NCBI GenBank assembly: GCA_016779585.1
Contig: JADHNI010000034.1
Location: forward strand, 1 to 41,060
DNA length: 41,060 nt
Source of the DNA: Pseudomonadales bacterium
Lineage (GTDB): Bacteria > Pseudomonadota > Gammaproteobacteria > Pseudomonadales > Azotimanducaceae
Direction: 5' to 3'
In this document: piece by piece, positions 16,950 through 24,516 of the stretch
Layout of the letters: every line of letters begins with the position of its first letter
How positions within the stretch are numbered: position 1 is the stretch's first letter
Made by a program: the position numbers and the translations under genes
Notes under the pieces: model-generated
What the model was told of the DNA's origin: nothing
The model's database searches: none
What the model saw: only the letters and a program-made list of their open reading frames with translations

Positions 16950-19610
16950 ATGAAACGAATGCTAATTAACGCAACTCACCCCGAGGAGTTGCGCGTTGCC
17001 CTGGTAGACGGGCAGAAACTCTACGACCTGGATATAGAAAACCGTGTCCGGGAACAGAAAAAGGCCAACATCTACAAGGCCAAAATCACCCGTGTAGAGC
17101 CCAGCCTCGAGGCTGCCTTTGTGGACTATGGCGGAAATCGACATGGTTTCCTGCCGCTAAAGGAAATTTCCCGCGAATACTTCCAGGTTCCGATGAACAA
17201 GATCAAGGGCCGGATCAACATTGCCGAGGTCGTCAAAGAAGGCCAGGAAATCATAGTCCAGGTCGAGAAAGAAGAACGCGGCAATAAAGGCGCTGCCCTC
17301 ACCACCCAGTTGTCCCTGGCTGGACGATACATGGTGCTGATGCCTAACAACCCCCGCGCAGGTGGTATTTCCCGACGCATCGAGGGTGAAGACCGCGAGC
17401 AGTTGAAAGAGTCCATGTCGCAACTGGACATCCCGAAAAACATGGGCGTTATCGTGCGCACGGCAGGTGTTGAACGCAGTGTTGAAGAACTGCAATGGGA
17501 CCTGAACTATCTCGTACATCTTTATGAGGCGATTATATCGGCCTCCGATGAACGCCCTTCCCCATTTCTGATTTACCAGGAAAGCGACGTCATCACCCGC
17601 GCTATTCGCGACTACCTGCGTGACGATATCGGCGAGATCCAGTTTGATACAACGGAATCCTTCGAACAGGCCTGCCAGTTTGTGGACCAGGTCATGCCGA
17701 ACTTTCGCTCGCGTCTGAAGCTGTATGAAAGCGATGTACCCCTGTTTAACCGCTACCAGATAGAGGGCCAGATTGAATCTGCCTTCAATCGTGAGGTCAG
17801 GCTACCGTCGGGCGGCTCCCTGGTCATTGACCCGACAGAGGCACTGGTTTCCATCGATATTAACTCGGCCCGGGCAACGCGCGGGTCTGATATTGAAGAA
17901 ACAGCCCTGAACACCAACCTCGAGGCCGCTGAAGAAATCTGCCGACAACTTCGCCTGAGGGATATTGGTGGTCTGGTGGTCATCGACTTCATCGATATGA
18001 CCTCCTCAAAGAACCAGCGCGCCGTGGAAAACAGGATGCGCGATTCCCTTCAGATAGACAGGGCCCGGGTCCAGGTAGGCAAGATCTCCCGATTTGGTCT
18101 GCTTGAGATGTCACGCCAGAGACTTCGTCCTTCACTGGGTGAAACCAGCGGTGTGGTCTGTCCGCGCTGCAGCGGACTGGGAACTATCCGGGACACGGAA
18201 TCATCTGCCCTGGCTGTCATCCGAATGGTCGAGGAAGAGGCACTGAAGGAAACCAGCGCTGAAATCAGGGCATTCCTGCCTATCAGCGTGTCTTCCTTCC
18301 TGTTGAACGAGAAACGAAATGTGCTTTCCGAAATCGAGGTAAGAAACAATGTCCGGATCGTTGTAGTGCCTGACCCGCAGATGGAAACCCCGCATTATCG
18401 TGTGGAACGCATCCGGTCGCAGGATAACGAAGAAAACGAGGTTTCCTACGAGATAACCAGCTCCGAAGAGCAGGAAGAAATGGTCGTTACTGCTGCCAAG
18501 CCGGCACCGGTTGAAGCCGCGGCTGTGAAATCCGTGGCTCCACCTCCACTACCGCCGCAGGGAGCAGAGAAAAAAGCGGGGAGCAAAAAGGAACCTGCTG
18601 AACCCGGCTTCATTTCACGCCTGTTCTCCAAGCTCTTTGCTAAGGAAGAAAAGGCTCCACCCAAGCCAGCCAGGAAACGCCGCGGTGGTCGCAACCGGAA
18701 CCAGAATCGCAAGAACGGTCGCGCACAGGACAATAGACAGGACAACAGAAAGAACGAAAATCGTGACGACGACCGCAAGCAGAACGAACAGCAGGGTCAG
18801 CAGAAAAAACGCAGCGACAAGGAATCAAATCGCAGAAATGACCGTGATCGCAAGCGTGACAATGGTCCGGAAAAGCAGCGTTCTGACAAGCAGCGTTCTG
18901 AAAAGAGCGAGAGCAAACGCCGGAACGACCAGCGCTCCCAGGAACGGGATCAACATGAAAACAACCAGGATAACCTTGCGCAGGAACAAAATGGTTCAAA
19001 GGACAAGCGCGTTCGAGGTAATCGTGAACGCTCTAACCAGCGCCGACGGTCCAGGGAAGAACGTCCAGTAGCTGAAGTGGCAGCCGACGAGTCCAACTCA
19101 ATTGCAGCAGCCATGCTTGCGCAGGATGAACAGGATGTAACTCAAGTACAGGAGACGGCGCCAGCAGAGACCCCGAATGTCGATGCGCCAACGCCCGAAC
19201 CCGTGACAGAGGCGGTTGCAGACACCGTTGCAGAAACCATTACAGAAACACCTGTTGTGGCGGAGCAGAAAGTCGAGGCAAAACCTGTAGAAGAAAAACC
19301 GGCACGGACGGCGCCAGCAACAGAAAAGACCGCGGTGGAAGAGCAGCCCCATCCTTCCACAATTGGCAGGCTGACCAACGACCCAAGGGTTACCCCGGCA
19401 CAGCCATTGACTGGTCCACTACTTCAGGATGCGGTGGCCCTGTCTGCTGCGCCTTACCCAATGAAAGAAGCCAGGGTAGTCGCATCTGATCACCCGAGTC
19501 TTGTTGGTCGTGTTGCCAATGATCCGCGTGGTGGTGTCCCCATCGTGGCAGAAGCGCCGGTAGCAGAACCACACGAAGACTCCGAAGAGCCGAGTTCCCA
19601 GGTTATGTAA
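16950..19610 (+). CDS. rne: Ribonuclease E
   Basis: Essential endoribonuclease and scaffold of the RNA degradosome. The 886-residue protein has an S1 domain (about 39-119), the DNase-I-like catalytic site with Asp303 (SIDINSAR) and Asp346 (VVIDFIDM), and the zinc link CPRC (Cys404, Cys407); numbering equals E. coli. The tail after residue 510 is disordered. It contains an amphipathic segment [13 protein letters not shown] (about 553-565) likely to bind the membrane, a long Arg/Asn/Glu/Gln-rich RNA-binding stretch (about 575-720), an acidic Pro/Glu/Val/Thr region, and two repeats near the end, [13 protein letters not shown] (801-813) and [13 protein letters not shown] (848-860). The stop abuts the 3' end of murB. 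Confidence 0.97.
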   Translation: MKRMLINATHPEELRVALVDGQKLYDLDIENRVREQKKANIYKAKITRVEPSLEAAFVDYGGNRHGFLPLKEISREYFQVPMNKIKGRINIAEVVKEGQEIIVQVEKEERGNKGAALTTQLSLAGRYMVLMPNNPRAGGISRRIEGEDREQLKESMSQLDIPKNMGVIVRTAGVERSVEELQWDLNYLVHLYEAIISASDERPSPFLIYQESDVITRAIRDYLRDDIGEIQFDTTESFEQACQFVDQVMPNFRSRLKLYESDVPLFNRYQIEGQIESAFNREVRLPSGGSLVIDPTEALVSIDINSARATRGSDIEETALNTNLEAAEEICRQLRLRDIGGLVVIDFIDMTSSKNQRAVENRMRDSLQIDRARVQVGKISRFGLLEMSRQRLRPSLGETSGVVCPRCSGLGTIRDTESSALAVIRMVEEEALKETSAEIRAFLPISVSSFLLNEKRNVLSEIEVRNNVRIVVVPDPQMETPHYRVERIRSQDNEENEVSYEITSSEEQEEMVVTAAKPAPVEAAAVKSVAPPPLPPQGAEKKAGSKKEPAEPGFISRLFSKLFAKEEKAPPKPARKRRGGRNRNQNRKNGRAQDNRQDNRKNENRDDDRKQNEQQGQQKKRSDKESNRRNDRDRKRDNGPEKQRSDKQRSEKSESKRRNDQRSQERDQHENNQDNLAQEQNGSKDKRVRGNRERSNQRRRSREERPVAEVAADESNSIAAAMLAQDEQDVTQVQETAPAETPNVDAPTPEPVTEAVADTVAETITETPVVAEQKVEAKPVEEKPARTAPATEKTAVEEQPHPSTIGRLTNDPRVTPAQPLTGPLLQDAVALSAAPYPMKEARVVASDHPSLVGRVANDPRGGVPIVAEAPVAEPHEDSEEPSSQVM

Positions 19611-20600
19611 CTATCCGGGGTAGATGGTGGGTTCAACTTCCAGCTCTACCCCGAACCGCTCAAGGACACGGGACCTGATTCGGTCAATCAATCTGTGCAG
19701 CTCTGCGAAGTGACTGGTTCCATCGTGGGTGATGACCAGCGCGTGTTGTTCTGAGACAAGGAACCCACCCTCAGCTGTACCTTTTAAACCTGCCTGCTCA
19801 ATCAGCCAGGCGGCTGACAGCTTAACTCCAGTCGAGTCCGGGAATGACGGTAGGCTCGGATAGGATTGCTGCAAAGCTTCCGATACTGATACCGCCACAA
19901 CAGGGTTCTTGAAAAAGCTGCCCGCATTCGGATGACTTAACACGTCGGGTAGTTTGCTCGTTCGTATTTCACACACCGCCTTGTATATCGACTCGTGCGT
20001 AGCCTCAAGTTCATGATCCTGCAGCCACGAGTGAACACCGGGATAAGAAGCGCGTAACTCGTCTGAGGGTTCAAGCTCCATGGAGATGATGCACCAGAGT
20101 CGCTCCTGCTTGAACAGGCTCTCCCTGTAACCAAAGCGGCAATCCGAGCGGTCGAAGGTGACACTCTCACCCGAATCGAGATTAATTGCGTTCAGCGAGA
20201 TAAACCTGTCCGCAAGCTCAAGGCCATAAGCGCCAATGTTCTGCATAGGTGCCGCCCCGACATTACCAGGAATGAGAGCCAGGTTCTCAAAACCGCCAAT
20301 TCCCTGGCGAGTTGCCTGGCTTACAAACTCATGCCAGTTCTCACCGGCTCCGAGCCTGACTTTTTCATTCGTTAGCTCACAACCCGAAATTCGGTTTGCC
20401 AGCACCAGGCCATCAATGTCAGATGACAGTACCAGGTTCGAACCACCACCCAGCACAAGTATTGGCAGCTGTCGCTCCCGCGCAAACATCACCGCTTCAA
20501 GGACATCCTCCGCCGAACGAGCTTCCCCGTACCAGGCAGCATTCGAACGCATCTGAAGCGTGGTCTTGGATTTAAGAGAAACGTTTTGCAGGAACTGCAA
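19611..20600 (-). CDS. murB: UDP-N-acetylenolpyruvoylglucosamine reductase
   Basis: FAD- and NADPH-dependent enzyme making UDP-N-acetylmuramate for peptidoglycan. The 329-residue protein is of the E. coli-like class. It has the FAD-binding LVLGGGSNLVLSSDIDGLV, LALIPGNVGAAPMQNIGAYG, and LSHPNAGSFFKNP with the catalytic Ser, and ends with LEVEPTIYPG. It is convergent with rne with no gap, the arrangement seen in Pseudomonas. Its usual neighbours ptpA and kdsB are displaced by the insertion at 20708-23560. Confidence 0.96.
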   Translation of the reverse strand: MQFLQNVSLKSKTTLQMRSNAAWYGEARSAEDVLEAVMFARERQLPILVLGGGSNLVLSSDIDGLVLANRISGCELTNEKVRLGAGENWHEFVSQATRQGIGGFENLALIPGNVGAAPMQNIGAYGLELADRFISLNAINLDSGESVTFDRSDCRFGYRESLFKQERLWCIISMELEPSDELRASYPGVHSWLQDHELEATHESIYKAVCEIRTSKLPDVLSHPNAGSFFKNPVVAVSVSEALQQSYPSLPSFPDSTGVKLSAAWLIEQAGLKGTAEGGFLVSEQHALVITHDGTSHFAELHRLIDRIRSRVLERFGVELEVEPTIYPG

Positions 20601-20670
20601 ACGATGGCTCCGCGATTTGAATTCACGGCGAGTATAACGATTAATCAGGTCTGAGCGGCATGCAAAGGTG

Positions 20671-20676
20671 TATACT
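20671..20676 (+). promoter_or_regulatory. Possible -10 element for the SDR gene
   Basis: TATACT lies 32 bases before the start of the SDR gene, in the short region between it and the divergent murB. No good -35 hexamer is visible 17 bases upstream, so this is only a candidate. Confidence 0.3.
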
Positions 20677-20707
20677 CTGCGACTTTGTTGGTTAGACGGA
20701 ATCAGTC

Positions 20708-21478
20708 ATGGATCTTAAAGATAAAGTTGCATTCATCACTGGTGGCGCCTCCGGTCTCGGAAGAGCCACTGCGGAAAACTTCATCGCCGCTGGCGCCAAA
20801 GTCATGGTGTATGACCTGAATGCTGAAAATGCAGAAAAAGCTGCCGGCGAGCTTGGCGATAATGCTACCTGGGCCGCAGGTGACGTTGCCAGTGAAGACG
20901 ATGTGAAAGCAGCCATCAAGAAGACCACCGATACTTTCGGTGCACTGCATGTAAACGTAAACTCAGCCGGTATCGGTGCTGCGGCACGAACCATAGGCAA
21001 AAACGGCCCTATGCCACTCGAGCAGTTCGAGTTCATCGTACGGGTCAACCTGATTGGTACGTTTAACTGCCTGCGCCTGTGTGCAGATGTGATGCAGAAT
21101 AACGAGCCAACCACTGCAGATGGAGAGCGCGGTGTCATTGTCAACGTCGCGTCGGTCGCAGCGTTTGACGGCCAGATCGGCCAGGCTGCCTACAGTGCGT
21201 CCAAGGGCGGTGTTGCCGGCATGACGCTGCCTATTGCCCGGGACCTTAGCCGACAGGGCATTCGGATCGCTACGATCGCCCCCGGTATCTTCGAAACACC
21301 GATGATGCAGTTTGCACCACCGCAGGTGCGCGAACCGCTGATCGAAATGACCCAGTTCCCAAAACGCCTCGGTGATCCGTCCGAATTCGCACAGACGGCT
21401 GCCTACATCGTGAACTGTGGTTACATCAACGGTGAAGTGATCCGCCTCGACAGCGGCATTCGAATGGCGCCAAAGTAA
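20708..21478 (+). CDS. Short-chain dehydrogenase, 3-hydroxyacyl-CoA dehydrogenase type II-like
   Basis: A 256-residue NAD-dependent SDR. The cofactor loop is ITGGASGLGRATAENFIAAG, the NNAG position reads NSAG, and the catalytic residues are Ser149, Tyr162 and Lys166 (AAYSASKGGVAGMTLPIARD). The sequence IATIAPGIFETPMM and the overall pattern match the HSD17B10/type II 3-hydroxyacyl-CoA dehydrogenase group, which oxidises 3-hydroxyacyl-CoAs and some alcohols. The gene stands alone on the plus strand, divergent from murB, and is followed by a strong terminator. It is part of the block that interrupts the conserved murB-kdsB order. Confidence 0.9.
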   Translation: MDLKDKVAFITGGASGLGRATAENFIAAGAKVMVYDLNAENAEKAAGELGDNATWAAGDVASEDDVKAAIKKTTDTFGALHVNVNSAGIGAAARTIGKNGPMPLEQFEFIVRVNLIGTFNCLRLCADVMQNNEPTTADGERGVIVNVASVAAFDGQIGQAAYSASKGGVAGMTLPIARDLSRQGIRIATIAPGIFETPMMQFAPPQVREPLIEMTQFPKRLGDPSEFAQTAAYIVNCGYINGEVIRLDSGIRMAPK

Positions 21479-21495
21479 ACGCCGCATTCGAAAAC

Positions 21496-21565
21496 AAAAA
21501 TTTGGGACAGCATAAAAATTAGGGACAGTTTACTTTCCAAACAAAAGTAAACTGTCCCTTTTTTT
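21496..21565. terminator. Bidirectional terminator built from a GGGACAG repeat palindrome
   Basis: Two direct copies of AAAAATTnGGGACAG lie at 21496-21510 and 21514-21528. The second continues into a perfect 15-base-pair inverted repeat (arms 21522-21536 and 21544-21558, 7-base loop), followed by seven T. On the minus strand the hairpin is followed by TAATTTTT. It therefore can end both the SDR transcript and the convergent selenoprotein transcript. The GGGACAG unit repeated in direct and inverted form resembles REP-type palindromes found near tyrosine transposases in environmental Proteobacteria; no transposase is nearby. Confidence 0.85.
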
Positions 21566-21579
21566 GCCGCTGATTATTG

Positions 21580-22107
21580 TTACTTCTGGTCGTCCTCGTT
21601 CAAAATCATTGCCAAAACTTCTTCAAACGCTTCTTCAGCAAGCGCCTGCATTTCCTCATCCGTTCTGTCCTGTATCGGATGTTCGACAAAAACCTTGTGC
21701 GGGTCAAAACCTAACGACTCCGCCTGGGCGCGTGCCGCTTCTACAAATTCTGTTGAAGCAACAAAGCCACCTGGAACGCCTCTTTGTTCCAGATCCATAA
21801 TGTCATGCAAACTGCACGACGTGCATGAGCCTCAGTCGGCTAAGGACTCAATGACAGCATCACACTCTTCAGCAATCTGCTGTTTCAGCTCTACCGGTGC
21901 GACTCGCGTAAAGGTCGGCTTTTTGTAACGCCGGGTTTTCAGCCCTTTCTGCACCAGCAGATCTTCCAGGCGATCGATAAACACGTCGCCACGTGGCTTC
22001 GAGATATCCAGCAACCCGACGGTCTTGCCGGAAAGATCTGTTGGTCGCGGCAATGGCTGCCGTGAACCGGGATCTCTTTCCGAGGTAGGATCCATAAACG
22101 TAGTCAT
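21580..22107 (-). CDS. UGSC-family selenoprotein (in-frame UGA read as selenocysteine)
   Basis: A conventional reading gives two short frames split by a UGA at 21832-21834, but they are in the same phase and form one 175-residue protein with Sec at residue 92. The sequence around it, AVIESLAD-U-GSCTSCSLHDIM, is the defining motif of the UGSC family, with Cys95 and Cys98 nearby. The N-terminal half (KTVGLLDISKPRGDVFIDRL) and C-terminal half (GGFVASTEFVEAARAQAESLGFD) are intact on both sides. The start at 22107 has a strong AGGAG site five bases upstream; a start at 22152 would overlap the preceding gene. A SECIS-like hairpin follows the UGA. The role is probably thiol or selenol redox chemistry with the upstream thioredoxin-like protein; the substrate is unknown. 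Confidence 0.9.
21802..21820 (-). promoter_or_regulatory. Bacterial SECIS-like stem-loop
   Basis: Directly downstream of the UGA, GTCGTGCA pairs with TGCATGAC (eight base pairs including one G-U) around a three-base loop GTT. The loop lies 20-22 bases after the UGA and begins with G. This fits the known bacterial pattern of a small apical loop with an early G about 16-37 bases downstream of the codon. An alternative pairing, TCATGCA with TGCATGA, uses part of the same bases with a larger loop. It would recruit SelB within the coding sequence. Confidence 0.7.
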
Positions 22108-22138
22108 ACACTCTCCTGTCTTCTCAACGCTCTTTAAA

Positions 22139-23560
22139 TTAAGTGAGGGCAATCCGACGAGTTACGGGTGTGCTGCCGGTACTGCCACTTGCTCCCCAGC
22201 CCGCGATAATGGCAGAAAACATACCAGCGCTGCCACCAGCCCTGACAATGTTAAAGCCACCCTCCCGGAACTTCGGCAGGGTCTTGTCCCTGAACTGCTC
22301 CGGTAACCCTTCTGCAATGCCGCCGGCGCCACGAACCAGCTCCTCCCCGGGAATCATCAGCAACTCCATGATCTGGTCTTTTACCTGTTGTTTGCTCCAG
22401 CCTGCGAGGCGGAACACGCGTTCATGCTCGGGGCTGACCACCAGGATCGCATCCGATGCCAGCACCATCTTGGGGTGACCTGCAACACGAAGTCCTGCGG
22501 CGAAGCTGCGGCACAAGGAATCCGGTTCGCGGGATTTCTGGTCGACGATGCCCTGCAGGCCATCTGCCGCGAAAAGCGTTACGGTGGAATCTTCCCCGGT
22601 AAAACCCTTCTCGACTGCCAGTGACTCCCAGCAGGAGTTGGTTTCATCCTCGGCGAAGCAGAAGGTGTACTTGCCGGGGTTACCGAACACGGAACGATCC
22701 ACTCCGCCAGGTTTGCCACCTCCAACATTCCTGATAACCAGCTGCAGCGCCCTGCCGATGGTCGCATTGGCGCGGTTGCCCTGTCCCAGTGCATTACCCC
22801 TGGAGTTCATGCCAATGGCACGCCCCAGTGGCCCGTTCACTATCACCATGGGACCTGAGTAGTAGGTTGTGGCCAGCAACCCGTGCATACAGAACTCATC
22901 CTGCAAAGCGGCCTCCACAGCAGTGATCACGACCGGAAGGTATTCCGGTTTACAACCGGCCAGCACGGCATTGATCGCAACCTTCTCGATTGTGCAGGGA
23001 ATCAGGTCCGGTGGTACCACACCAATCACCTCGGCCGGGTCGCGATGTGTACCAGTAAGCATACGCATCACGCGCTCAGGTGTCGGTGGCACCACAGGAA
23101 GGCCATCAGACCAGCCCCGATCAAAACAGGCTTCCATCTCGTCTTCTTCCGAAGCGATCGTCAGCTGGCGAGCCTGGAGTTTCTCCATGTCATAGCGAGC
23201 CGCCAGTTTCTCTGGCATGCCAGGGTCCTGGGTCATGGATCCACAACCCGGCCGGAAAGCAGGTAACTCAAAATCCAGTTTTTCGCTGGTCATGGATTCC
23301 CACGCCGCCCGATCCCAGCCGAAGGTCCGCTCCAGTTCATTCCCGGCATCATCCAGCCTGATCAGCGTGGGTACCGTTTCAATGCGTTGCTGCCACGAAT
23401 ACTTGAGTTCAGTGTCGTCCGTCACCTGCAGGGATTTCGGGAAGTCGGGGTTGTCCTGTGCGTGGATCTCAAGTCCCAATGCAGATTGCAGATGCGCCAG
23501 CACCGGCACAATCAACCGGCAGGTCTCACACTCTTCTTTGACGACAGCAATCAGGGTCAT
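22139..23560 (-). CDS. Thioredoxin-like domain fused to a conserved domain of unknown function
   Basis: A 473-residue soluble protein. Residues 1 to about 95 look like a thioredoxin fold: strand MTLIAVVK, redox pair Cys11-x2-Cys14 (EECETC) and a cis-Pro position at ETVPTLIRL (Pro64). A linker contains FRPGCGS (Cys106). The remaining 330 residues form a domain I cannot name, with conserved-looking segments WSDGLPVVPPTPERVMRML, TIEKVAINAVLAGCKPEYLP, SGPMVIVNGPLGRAIGMNS and GGGKPGGVDRSVFGNPGKY, and several further cysteines (145, 189, 203, 224). Its start overlaps kdsB by four bases, and the selenoprotein starts 31 bases after its stop, so the pair is the end of the LPS operon. A reductase or scaffold for the selenoprotein is a reasonable inference. 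Confidence 0.8.
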   Translation of the reverse strand: MTLIAVVKEECETCRLIVPVLAHLQSALGLEIHAQDNPDFPKSLQVTDDTELKYSWQQRIETVPTLIRLDDAGNELERTFGWDRAAWESMTSEKLDFELPAFRPGCGSMTQDPGMPEKLAARYDMEKLQARQLTIASEEDEMEACFDRGWSDGLPVVPPTPERVMRMLTGTHRDPAEVIGVVPPDLIPCTIEKVAINAVLAGCKPEYLPVVITAVEAALQDEFCMHGLLATTYYSGPMVIVNGPLGRAIGMNSRGNALGQGNRANATIGRALQLVIRNVGGGKPGGVDRSVFGNPGKYTFCFAEDETNSCWESLAVEKGFTGEDSTVTLFAADGLQGIVDQKSREPDSLCRSFAAGLRVAGHPKMVLASDAILVVSPEHERVFRLAGWSKQQVKDQIMELLMIPGEELVRGAGGIAEGLPEQFRDKTLPKFREGGFNIVRAGGSAGMFSAIIAGWGASGSTGSTPVTRRIALT

Positions 23561-24321
23561 AGTTTTCCTTCCAGCGCTTCCAGGGTTCTCGCCACATCCT
23601 CCGGGGTATCGATACCCGGCGGCATGGACTCACGGATTTCTTCGACCCGAATCTTCTCGCCATTTGCGAGAACACGCAATTGCTCGAGACTCTCCGTCAT
23701 TTCGAGGTCTACAGGTGGCCAGCTCACAAATGATTCCAGCAACGACACTGTATAGGCGTATATCCCCAGGTGGCGATACCACCCGACAGGGACCGTATCC
23801 TCTTCAACGCTGAACCCATTTCGATCCCAGGGAATGGGCGCCCTCGAGAAATACATCGCAATGTCATGCTCATCCCGCACCACTTTAACGATATTAGGGT
23901 TAAACACATCATCCCGCCGGGTTATGGCCTCACACAGGGTAGCCATTCGAACATCACCTGCAACGAGCCCGGCTACCCGGTTTATCACAGAAGGCGGAAT
24001 AAGGGGCTCATCCCCCTGCACGTTCACGACCACCTCATTTGATCCAAGACCCAGGATTTTTGCCGCCTCAAAAATGCGATCCGTGCCGGAGACGTGCGCA
24101 CCATCAGTCATTACCGCCTCGCCGCCGAAACCCCGGACCGCCTCAATGATTCTATTGTCGTCCGTCGCAACCACCACACGCTTCGCTGAACTGCTGGCGG
24201 CCTGTTCGAAAACACGCTGGATCATGGATTTACCAGCAAGGTCAATCAGGGGTTTGCCGGGAAAGCGACTGGACTGGTACCGCGCCGGGATGACAACGGT
24301 AAACGGGGATTGACCGCCTAT
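23557..24321 (-). CDS. kdsB: CMP-Kdo synthetase, apparent AUA start
   Basis: Activates Kdo with CTP for lipopolysaccharide core synthesis. From 24321 the protein has 254 residues, the normal length. The essential CTP-binding N-terminus [20 protein letters not shown] is intact but lies before the first ATG (24225). Between an in-frame TGA upstream and this motif there is no ATG, GTG, TTG or CTG. The only plausible initiator is ATA at 24321-24319, which overlaps the ycaR stop as ATAG and has GAGGA nine bases upstream. Later motifs [11 protein letters not shown] and [11 protein letters not shown] are normal. A start at 24225 would remove the active site. The stop overlaps the next gene by four bases. 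Confidence 0.88.
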   Translation of the reverse strand: MGGQSPFTVVIPARYQSSRFPGKPLIDLAGKSMIQRVFEQAASSSAKRVVVATDDNRIIEAVRGFGGEAVMTDGAHVSGTDRIFEAAKILGLGSNEVVVNVQGDEPLIPPSVINRVAGLVAGDVRMATLCEAITRRDDVFNPNIVKVVRDEHDIAMYFSRAPIPWDRNGFSVEEDTVPVGWYRHLGIYAYTVSLLESFVSWPPVDLEMTESLEQLRVLANGEKIRVEEIRESMPPGIDTPEDVARTLEALEGKL

Positions 24322-24503
24322 GAGACTTCGTCCTCGGCAAGCTGCCTCGCTTCCTCTTCCAGCATGATGGGTATGTCATCCTTGACGGGGAATGCGAGTT
24401 TATCGATTGGGCAAATCAGCTCTTCTGCCTGTTTGTCGTAGGTGAGATCACCTTTGCAAATTGGGCAGACGAGAATCGCCAGAAGTTTTTTATCCACGGA
24501 CAT
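24318..24503 (-). CDS. ycaR: Trm112/YcaR family small zinc-ribbon protein
   Basis: A 61-residue protein of the UPF0434/Trm112 family. The first cysteine pair is [14 protein letters not shown]; the second knuckle retains one Cys ([13 protein letters not shown]), and [12 protein letters not shown] closes the domain as usual. The start at 24503 ([11 protein letters not shown]) follows an AGGAAGG ribosome site; longer starts run into the upstream gene. It lies between lpxK and kdsB as in most Gammaproteobacteria. Its stop TAG is shared with the proposed ATA start of kdsB. Confidence 0.93.
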   Translation of the reverse strand: MSVDKKLLAILVCPICKGDLTYDKQAEELICPIDKLAFPVKDDIPIMLEEEARQLAEDEVS

Positions 24504-24516
24504 GTTTTTTCCCTTC

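Noticed and set aside
21580..22152. Two separate small hypothetical genes, or a pseudogene with a nonsense mutation
   Set aside because: The frames are in the same phase, the UGA sits exactly at the U of the U-G-S-C motif, no good start precedes the second frame, and a SECIS-like hairpin follows.
24225..24225. kdsB starting at the first ATG (24225)
   Set aside because: This would remove the first 32 residues, including the CTP-binding motif that is preserved in frame upstream.
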